This document shows positions 7,727 through 14,336 of a stretch of DNA of 64,000 nucleotides, in pieces. The notes under the pieces were generated by a model. That model saw only the letters and a list, made by a program, of their open reading frames with translations, made no database searches and was not told where the DNA came from. The DNA lies in assembly GCF_900112285.1 (NCBI RefSeq), contig NZ_FOKZ01000013.1, positions 62,001 through 126,000 of the forward strand, read 5' to 3'. The stretch is from Polaromonas sp. OV174. GTDB lineage: Bacteria > Pseudomonadota > Gammaproteobacteria > Burkholderiales > Burkholderiaceae_C. The translations under genes were made by a program, and so were the position numbers. The stretch's first letter is position 1. Every line of letters starts with the position of its first letter.

Positions 7727-10700
7727 CTACTTGTCGGCTAGCTCGACAGGCGCACGCCCACGCCAGCGCCTGGCCGTGCGCCTTAGCCACTGCTCCAGAT
7801 CGTCTATGTAGGTAAAGACCACCGGCACCACCAGCAGGCTGAGCACGGTGGAGGTGATCAGTCCGCCAATCACGGCAATCGACATCGGCGAGCGAAAGCT
7901 CGGGTCGGCCGCCCCCAGGCCCAGGGCAATCGGCAGCATGCCGGCGCCCATGGCCAGGGTGGTCATGATGATGGGCCTGGCGCGCTTGTGGCAGGCGTCC
8001 AGCAGCGCGTCCCAGCGCGACATCTTGTGCTCGCGCCGCGCCACGATGGCGTATTCCACCAGCAGGATGGAGTTCTTGGTGGCAATGCCCATCAGCATGA
8101 TGAGGCCGATCAGCGAGGGCATGGAGAAGCTTTTTTGCGCCATCAGCAAACCGACAAAGGCGCCGCCCAGGGACAGGGGCAGGGCGGCAAGAATCGTCAC
8201 CGGCTGCAGGAAATCCTTGAACAGCAGCACCAGCACGATGTAGATGCACAGCACGCCGGTCAGCATGGCCAGGCCAAAACTGGCAAACAGCTCGCCCATG
8301 ATTTCGGCGTCGCCGACCTCCACCACTTTCACGCCGGACGGCAGGTTTTTGATGGCCGGCAGCTGCTTGACGGCCTCGGTGACATCGCCCAGCGCCCGCC
8401 CCGACAGTTCGACCTCGAACTTGACATTGCGCGCGCGGTCATAGCGGTCGATGACGGCCGGCCCGCCGCTCATCTCCAGCGTCGCCACCTGGCCCAGCAT
8501 CACCGGGCCCTGGCCCGGCTTGACGCTGGGCACGGCCAGGCGTTCCAGCACGCGCAGATCCTGGCGCGCCGCATCGGCCAGCCTGACGACGATGGGAATC
8601 TGCCGATCCGGCAGGTTGAGCTTGGGCAGTGCTTCCTCGTAGTCGCCGACGGTGGCGATGCGCAGCGTTTCGCCCATGGCTGCGCTGCTCACGCCCAGGT
8701 CGGCGGCGCGCGCGAAATCCGGACGGATGGCAATTTCCGGCCTGACCAGACCGGCGCTGGAGGAGATATTGCCCAGGCCGGGAATGGTGCGCAGGTCTAT
8801 TTCCACCGCCTGCGCGGCGGCTTGCAGCGCCTGCGGGTCTTCGGCCGTCAGCACCAGCACGTAGGCTTCGCCCGAGCCGCCCAGCCCGACCTTGCTGCGC
8901 ACGCCGGGCAAGGTTTCCAGCGCCACTCGCATCTGCTGCTCAATGCCTTGCTTGCGCGGGCGTTCGCTGCGCTCGTCCAGCAGCACGGTCAGCGTGGCCT
9001 TGCGGGTTTCCGCCGCGCCGCGCGGGGCAAACGGGTCGCCGCCGGCCGAGCCGCCGCCTATGGTGGTGTAAATGCTTTTCACATGCGCGACCTGGCTGAC
9101 CAGGCGGCGCGCCTGCTCGGCCGAGACCGTGGTTTGCGCCAGCGTGGCGCCAGGCGGCAGCTCCAGGTAAACCTGGGTCTGCGAGCTGTCGTCGGCCGGC
9201 ATGAAGCCGCTGGGCAGCAGCGGAATCAAGGCCACCGAGCCGAGGAAGAAGAGGGTAGCGGCGATCATGGTCGTCACCCGGTGCTGCATGCACCAGCTGG
9301 CCGCGCGCAGGTAGAGCTTCATCCAGCGCGGCTCCACATGCTGGCCGACGATGGGCTTGAGCAAATAGGCCGCCATCATGGGCGTCAGCACCCGGGCCAC
9401 CACCAGCGAGGCAAACACCGCCAGCGAGGCGGTCCAGCCGAACTGCTTGAAGAACTTGCCGGCGATGCCGCTCATGAAGGCGGTTGGCAAAAACACCGCG
9501 ATCAGCGTGAAGGTGGTGGCCACCACCGCCAGGCCAATTTCATCGGCCGCTTCCATCGCCGCTTCGTAAGGCGTCTTGCCCATGCGCAGATGGCGCACGA
9601 TGTTCTCTATCTCGACGATGGCGTCATCGACCAAAATGCCTATCACCAGCGACAGCGCCAGCAAGGTGATGACGTTGATGGAAAAGCCCAGGTAGTGCAT
9701 GCCTATGAAGGCCGGAATCACCGACAGCGGCAGCGCCACCGCCGAGACAAAGGTGGCGCGCCAGTCGCGCAGAAACAGCCAGACCACCAGCACCGCCAAA
9801 ATGCCGCCTTCGTAGAGCAGGTGCATGGAGCCGTCGTATTCGCCCTGCACCGGGGCGACGAAGTTGAAGGCCTCGGTCAGGACGATATCCGGGTGCTGCA
9901 CCTTGAGCTCGCTCAGCGCCTGCTGCACGGCGGCGCCCACGGCGATCTCGCTTTCGCCGCGGCTGCGCGCCACTTCAAAACCGACCACCGGCTGGCCATC
10001 GAGCAAGGCGGCGGCGCGTGGCTCGGCCGTGGTGTCGCTGACCTTGGCCACGTCGCTGAGCCGGATGCGCCTGCCGTCGCTAAGGGCCAGCTCCAGCCGG
10101 CCCAATTCTTCGGCCGACTTGACGGTGGCCAGGGTGCGCATGGGTTGCTCGCTGCCGCCTAGGTCGGCGCGACCGCCGGCGCTCTCCAGCTGCACCTGGC
10201 GCAGCTGCTGCGAAATGTCGGCGGCAGTGGCGCCCAGCGCCTGCAGGCGTTCCGGATCCAGGGCTACGCGCACTTCGCGCGAGACGCCGCCCACCCGGTG
10301 CACGGCGCCCACGCCGCGCACCGCCAGCAGCTTGCGCGAGACCTCGTTGTCGACGAACCAGGACAGCGCTTCGTCGTCCATGCGCGGCGAACGTATGGTG
10401 AAGGCCAGCACCGGCTGGCTGGCCAGGTCCAGCTTGCTGACCACCGGATCGCGCAAATCGCCGGGCAGCTCGGCCCGCACCCGGGCCACGGCGGCGCGCA
10501 CGTCGTCGACGGCTTCTTGCACCGGCTTTTCCAGCCGGAATTCTGCGGTGACGGTGACGCCGCCGTCCTGCACGGTGGTGTGCAGGTGCTTCAGGCCCTG
10601 CACCGTGGCGATGGCGTTCTCCAGCTTGCGCGCCACCTCGGTCTCCAGCTGGGCCGGCGCCGCCCCCGGCAGCGCCGCCGCCACCGTCACGGTGGGCAGG

Positions 10701-10822
10701 TCGATGTCGGGAAAGTTCTGCACCTTCATGGCCTTGAAGGACAGCAGGCCGGCAAAGCTCAGCAGCACGAACAGCATCACTGCCGGGATGGGGTTCTTGA
10801 TCGACCAGGTGGAGACATTCAT
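7727..10822 (-). CDS. RND efflux transporter, inner-membrane pump (HAE1 family)
   Basis: This proton-driven inner-membrane component of a tripartite pump has 1031 residues, as usual. It begins MNVSTWSIKNPIPAVM with the first membrane helix. It has two large periplasmic loops and the proton-relay VDDAIVEIEN (paired Asp) in the first half. SMPSLIGLIMLMGIATKNSILLVEY marks the second half. It lies 13 bp after the adaptor gene and 103 bp before the reductase. The substrate cannot be predicted; hydrophobic drugs or the product of the adjacent lipid-type genes are both possible. Confidence 0.93.
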   Translation of the reverse strand: MNVSTWSIKNPIPAVMLFVLLSFAGLLSFKAMKVQNFPDIDLPTVTVAAALPGAAPAQLETEVARKLENAIATVQGLKHLHTTVQDGGVTVTAEFRLEKPVQEAVDDVRAAVARVRAELPGDLRDPVVSKLDLASQPVLAFTIRSPRMDDEALSWFVDNEVSRKLLAVRGVGAVHRVGGVSREVRVALDPERLQALGATAADISQQLRQVQLESAGGRADLGGSEQPMRTLATVKSAEELGRLELALSDGRRIRLSDVAKVSDTTAEPRAAALLDGQPVVGFEVARSRGESEIAVGAAVQQALSELKVQHPDIVLTEAFNFVAPVQGEYDGSMHLLYEGGILAVLVVWLFLRDWRATFVSAVALPLSVIPAFIGMHYLGFSINVITLLALSLVIGILVDDAIVEIENIVRHLRMGKTPYEAAMEAADEIGLAVVATTFTLIAVFLPTAFMSGIAGKFFKQFGWTASLAVFASLVVARVLTPMMAAYLLKPIVGQHVEPRWMKLYLRAASWCMQHRVTTMIAATLFFLGSVALIPLLPSGFMPADDSSQTQVYLELPPGATLAQTTVSAEQARRLVSQVAHVKSIYTTIGGGSAGGDPFAPRGAAETRKATLTVLLDERSERPRKQGIEQQMRVALETLPGVRSKVGLGGSGEAYVLVLTAEDPQALQAAAQAVEIDLRTIPGLGNISSSAGLVRPEIAIRPDFARAADLGVSSAAMGETLRIATVGDYEEALPKLNLPDRQIPIVVRLADAARQDLRVLERLAVPSVKPGQGPVMLGQVATLEMSGGPAVIDRYDRARNVKFEVELSGRALGDVTEAVKQLPAIKNLPSGVKVVEVGDAEIMGELFASFGLAMLTGVLCIYIVLVLLFKDFLQPVTILAALPLSLGGAFVGLLMAQKSFSMPSLIGLIMLMGIATKNSILLVEYAIVARREHKMSRWDALLDACHKRARPIIMTTLAMGAGMLPIALGLGAADPSFRSPMSIAVIGGLITSTVLSLLVVPVVFTYIDDLEQWLRRTARRWRGRAPVELADK

Positions 10823-10835
10823 GGTGAATTACTCC

Positions 10836-12002
10836 TTATTTGATAGCTTCTGCGGCAGTACTGTCGGGCGCTAGAGGCTTGTTTGATGCCAAATCATCGC
10901 TGACGCGCACCAGATCACCGTCATTCAGGAAACCGGCGCCGTTGATGATGATCCGGGCGTTGGCGTCCAGGCCGGCGCTGATTTCGACCCGGTCGCCGGC
11001 GAGCCGGCCGGTCTGTACCTTGAGCTGGCTGATGCGCTGGTCGGCGTTGAGCCGGAACACATAGTTGAAGCCGTCGCGTATCACCAGCGCGGTTTGCGGC
11101 ACCGTCAGCGCGGGGGTGGCTCCCAGCTCAAACTCGCCTTTGGCAAACATGCCGGCCTTGGCCGGCGAGGTCATGGTGGCGGCCGCTGGCAAATCGACAT
11201 AAACCAGACCGGTGCGGGTTTGCGGGTCCACGCTGGGCGCCACCATGCGGACCTTGCCCTTGAGTTGGGCGCCGCTGGCGGCGGTCACGCTGACCGGGGT
11301 GCCGGGCTGGAGCCGGCCCATTTCGGCCGAGGTGACTTCGGCGCGCCATTCCAGGCGCCCGCCGCGAATCAGGCGAAACAGCTCGGTGCCGGCCGGCAGC
11401 ACCGCGCCCACGGTGGCGCTGCGCGCGGAAATCACGCCGCTGTCGGGTGCCAGCACCCGGGTTTGATGGCCGCGCAGCAGCTGCGCGTCCAGCACCGCCT
11501 TGGCGGCCTCGGCGCGAGCCTGGGCGGTCTGCTCGGCGGTGTTGTACTGGTTGATTTGCTGGGCGCTCAGGGCGCCAGAGCTATCCAGGGTGCGGGCGCG
11601 CGCGGCATTGTCGGCCGCTTCCAGGGCATTGGCCCGGGCTTCGAGCAGGCTGGCCCTGGCCTGGGCCACCTCGGCCTGCACGCTGTCGCCGGCAAACACC
11701 GCCAGCACCTGGCCGGCCTTGACCTGATCGCCGACGTTGACCAGCACCTGCAGCAGGCGCAGGCCATTGGCCTCGGAGCCAATGATGGCCTCCTGCCAGG
11801 CGCTGATGTTGCCATTGGCGCTGAGCTTGATGGGCAGGTCCAGGGGCTGGGGCAGCGCCGTGCTCACCGTCAGCGCCGGCCTGGCTGCCGGCACGCTGGC
11901 CTGGGCCGTCGATTTTGAGGAATAAATAGCCACAGCGCCCGCTGACAGGGCGACGATAGCTATCAAAATAATAGCTACTGATTTACGTTTCAAGAAGGTC
12001 AT
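10836..12002 (-). CDS. RND efflux periplasmic adaptor (membrane fusion protein)
   Basis: This 388-residue HlyD/AcrA-type adaptor bridges the pump and the outer-membrane channel. It has an N-terminal membrane anchor (residues 7-27), a lipoyl half-motif (GDQVKAGQVLAVFAG), an alpha-hairpin rich in Ala, Glu and Gln (about 105-170), a second lipoyl half (RVLAPDSGVISARS) and a beta-barrel. Both ends are encoded by family-B repeat DNA: the anchor by 11921-11982 and the last 17 residues by 10838-10890. The true conserved C-terminus may therefore be shorter. It starts 15 bp after the channel gene. Confidence 0.92.
   Translation of the reverse strand: MTFLKRKSVAIILIAIVALSAGAVAIYSSKSTAQASVPAARPALTVSTALPQPLDLPIKLSANGNISAWQEAIIGSEANGLRLLQVLVNVGDQVKAGQVLAVFAGDSVQAEVAQARASLLEARANALEAADNAARARTLDSSGALSAQQINQYNTAEQTAQARAEAAKAVLDAQLLRGHQTRVLAPDSGVISARSATVGAVLPAGTELFRLIRGGRLEWRAEVTSAEMGRLQPGTPVSVTAASGAQLKGKVRMVAPSVDPQTRTGLVYVDLPAAATMTSPAKAGMFAKGEFELGATPALTVPQTALVIRDGFNYVFRLNADQRISQLKVQTGRLAGDRVEISAGLDANARIIINGAGFLNDGDLVRVSDDLASNKPLAPDSTAAEAIK
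10838..10893 (+). repeat. Dispersed repeat, family B, forming the adaptor's C-terminal codons
   Basis: TTTGATAGC, GGGCGCTAGAGGC and TTGTTTGATG match the family-B order (ATAGCtgC, GCGCTAGAGGC, TTGTTTT). On the minus strand it is read in frame as the last 17 residues of the adaptor. Confidence 0.65.
11921..11982 (-). repeat. Dispersed repeat, family B (partial), in the adaptor's N-terminal anchor
   Basis: The + strand shows AATAAATAGC, GCGCCCG, then ATAGCTATCAAAATAATAGCT, with the family-B elements doubled. The reading frame crosses it and yields the hydrophobic anchor of the adaptor. Confidence 0.5.
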
Positions 12003-12017
12003 GGGAAAGCTCCGTGT

Positions 12018-13535
12018 TCAGAGAGGCGCCGGCGCGCTAGCGCGGGCACTGTCGGCGGCCAGGGGCGGCGGTGGCGGGCTGGCGGTGCTCCAGCCGCCGC
12101 CCAGCGCCCGGTACAGAGCCACCCAGGCGCTGCGGCGTTCGCGCTGCAGGCTGACAACGGCGCTTTGCGCCGCCAGCCAGCTGCGCCGGGTCTCCTCCAG
12201 TTCCACCAGGCTGGCCATGCCGCTCTGGTAGCGCGCCTGCGTCGCCTTGAAAGCGCTGGCGTAGCCGCTGGCGGCAATCTCGGCGTCATCCTTGCGGTCG
12301 GCGCTGCTTTGCAGGTGGATCAGCGCTTCTTCAACCTCTTTGACGGCTTGCCGCACGCTGCCGCGGTATTGGGCCGCGGCATTGTCGTAGCGCGCCCGGG
12401 CCGCCTCCACGTTGGCCGCGCTGGCGCCGCCGTCAAGCAGCGGCAGCGTCAGTTGCAAGGGCCCGACGGACCAGGTGTCATAGCGTAAGGATGCGCCGCG
12501 CGATACCGTTTGGGAGCGGGCAATGGCGCCGGTCAGGGTCAGGCGCGGGTAGCGGTGGGCCAGCGCGCTGCCGACCTCGGCATGCGCGGCATCGACCTCG
12601 CGGGCCGCATTGAAAATATCCGGCCGTTGCGCCAGCACCTGGGCCGGCACGCTGATCAGCGGCGCCATGGCCTCAGGCGCGGAGTCGTCGAGCGCCTGGG
12701 CCAGTTGCTGGCGCAAGTCGCTTTCGGCCAGGCCGGTCAGGGCCACCAGCGCCTTGACATCCAGGTCGCACAGCGCGCTTTGCTGGATGGCATTGCCATG
12801 GCCTTCGGCGGCACTGGCGCGCGCCAGGGCGGCGTTGGCCGGCGCCTGGAAGCCGGCCTTGACGCCCAGCGCCGTCAGGCGCGCGGTCTCGGCTCGCGAA
12901 GCGGCATCGGCGCGCGTCACGGCCAGCAGTTTCTCGCAGGCGCGCAGGCTGTAGTACTGGCTGGCCACTTCGGCAGCCACCGACACGCGCGCGGCATGCC
13001 ACATCGCCTGGCTGCCCACCAGGCGCTGCTGGTCGGCATCGCGGCTGGCGCTGTGCTGGCCGAACAGGTCGATTTCCCAGCTTGCCTGCAGACCCAGCTG
13101 GGCGGTGGTGGCTAGCGGCGGTACCGCCCGGTTCACCGGCGCCGGCAGGCCGCGGGTCAGTGCGCCCGTGGCGTCCAGGCTGGGCCGCAAGGCCGCTCCC
13201 GAGGCGACTCTGGCCGCACGTGCCTGCTCGATGTTGGAGCGCGCCGAAACAATGGAGGGGCTGACGGCTTCGGCCGCCATGATCAGCTTGACCAGCAGCG
13301 CATCGTTTTGTTGCTGCCACCACTGCGACAGCTGGTTCAGGCTGCCCTGGTGCGGCAGCGTGGTGTCGCTGCCGGGCGGCAAGGGCGCCTGCCATTGCGC
13401 GGGAATCGCCAGCGTCAGGGGCGGTGCGGGCGGCTGCATGGCGCAGCCGGCCAGCCACAAGGCAGACAAAGGGGCAGACAAAGGCCAGCAGCGCAGCAGG
13501 CCGGACAGCCAGCGTCGGGAGGGGATTTTTTTCAT
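12018..13535 (-). CDS. RND efflux outer-membrane lipoprotein channel (NodT family)
   Basis: This is the outer-membrane channel of the pump. I start at 13535 (MKKIPSRRW), which gives 505 residues and a lipoprotein signal ending in the lipobox LAGC. The start overlaps the tetR stop by ATGA, indicating coupling. TolC/NodT features include SWEIDLFGQ, the LAQRPDI motif, SVGPLQLTLPLLDGG and two repeats with long helices. The proline-rich tail (PPPPPLAADS) is probably disordered. A longer frame to 13652 lies inside tetR and is not supported. Confidence 0.92.
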   Translation of the reverse strand: MKKIPSRRWLSGLLRCWPLSAPLSALWLAGCAMQPPAPPLTLAIPAQWQAPLPPGSDTTLPHQGSLNQLSQWWQQQNDALLVKLIMAAEAVSPSIVSARSNIEQARAARVASGAALRPSLDATGALTRGLPAPVNRAVPPLATTAQLGLQASWEIDLFGQHSASRDADQQRLVGSQAMWHAARVSVAAEVASQYYSLRACEKLLAVTRADAASRAETARLTALGVKAGFQAPANAALARASAAEGHGNAIQQSALCDLDVKALVALTGLAESDLRQQLAQALDDSAPEAMAPLISVPAQVLAQRPDIFNAAREVDAAHAEVGSALAHRYPRLTLTGAIARSQTVSRGASLRYDTWSVGPLQLTLPLLDGGASAANVEAARARYDNAAAQYRGSVRQAVKEVEEALIHLQSSADRKDDAEIAASGYASAFKATQARYQSGMASLVELEETRRSWLAAQSAVVSLQRERRSAWVALYRALGGGWSTASPPPPPLAADSARASAPAPL

Positions 13536-14278
13536 GGCTTGCGCTCCTGGGGCGGTGAGTTCGCGGCGGGGCGGGCGGCGGGCTTGTTCCGGCGCAGGGC
13601 TTCGCTGGCGACCATGGCCTGCGCATAGTCGACCAGGCGGGCGGCCCAGCAATCTATGGCCTGCGGCGTGCCGAACAGCTCGGGCCGTATCAGCTCCACC
13701 ACATCGCGGCTGATGAAGAGCTGGACCGCCAGCCCGGTGATGGAGAAGGCCAGCCGGTGCACATCGTCATCGGCCTGCTCCAGCGCCAGATGACGGCACA
13801 GCACGGCCACCAGCGCCGCGTGCGCGGGCTTGATGCCCTGGTCGACTTCCTCGGCCCAGAGGCCGGTGGGCTCCAGCATCTCGCGAAAGTGCAGCCGCGT
13901 GCACAGCTGCACCAGCTCGCCCTGGCGCATGGGTTCGAGAAAGCCGGCAAAAAAGCCTTGCAGCGACTGGCGCAGCGTGAAGCCGGGCTGGTCGTACAGC
14001 GCGATGTCGTCGCGCGCGCTGCCTATGGGCTCGCTGAACACCGCCCGGTACAGCCCGGCCTTGTCACCAAAGTAGTAGCTGATGGCGGCGACATTGGCGC
14101 CCGCAGCCTGCGCAATCTCGCGGATGGAGGTCTTGGCGAAGCCTTGTTCGGCGAACAGCCTGAGCGCCGTGTGCAGCAGCTGTGTGCGGGCGTGGGCGCC
14201 GTCGGAGCGCTGCCGGCGGCGCTCGCCCTCGGGCGTTGCGGGGGACAAGGGGCGAGTGGGCGGGCGGGCGGCAGGCAT
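13532..14278 (-). CDS. TetR-family regulator (CerR/DUF1956-type C-terminus)
   Basis: This is the likely repressor of the efflux operon that follows. Of 248 residues, about 30-75 form the TetR helix-turn-helix (RLFAEQGFAKTSIREIAQAAGANVAAISYYFGDKAGLY). The C-terminal ligand domain resembles the CerR type (LFISRDVVELIRPELFG). A perfect 38-bp palindrome lies 21 bp upstream of the ATG and is the natural operator candidate. The low-complexity N-terminus suggests that translation may start further in. Confidence 0.9.
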   Translation of the reverse strand: MPAARPPTRPLSPATPEGERRRQRSDGAHARTQLLHTALRLFAEQGFAKTSIREIAQAAGANVAAISYYFGDKAGLYRAVFSEPIGSARDDIALYDQPGFTLRQSLQGFFAGFLEPMRQGELVQLCTRLHFREMLEPTGLWAEEVDQGIKPAHAALVAVLCRHLALEQADDDVHRLAFSITGLAVQLFISRDVVELIRPELFGTPQAIDCWAARLVDYAQAMVASEALRRNKPAARPAANSPPQERKP

Positions 14279-14298
14279 GTGCCGGATTAAAGCACATG

Positions 14299-14336
14299 AG
14301 TCAAACGAGTGATTTAATTAAATCACTCGTTTGACT
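14299..14336. promoter_or_regulatory. Perfect 38-bp palindrome, probable TetR operator
   Basis: The two 19-bp arms (AGTCAAACGAGTGATTTAA and its exact complement) meet between 14317 and 14318 with no mismatch. It lies 20 bp upstream of the tetR start and runs over the last codons and stop of glnE (stop at 14323-14325). Long dyads of this type upstream of tetR-efflux operons usually bind the regulator as two dimers or one extended site. Confidence 0.8.

Noticed and set aside
7988..10162. Long open frame (about 720 codons) antisense to the RND pump
   Set aside because: It is rich in His, Gln, Arg and Gly with no recognisable domain, as expected for a complementary frame of a GC-rich gene; the pump on the other strand is certain.
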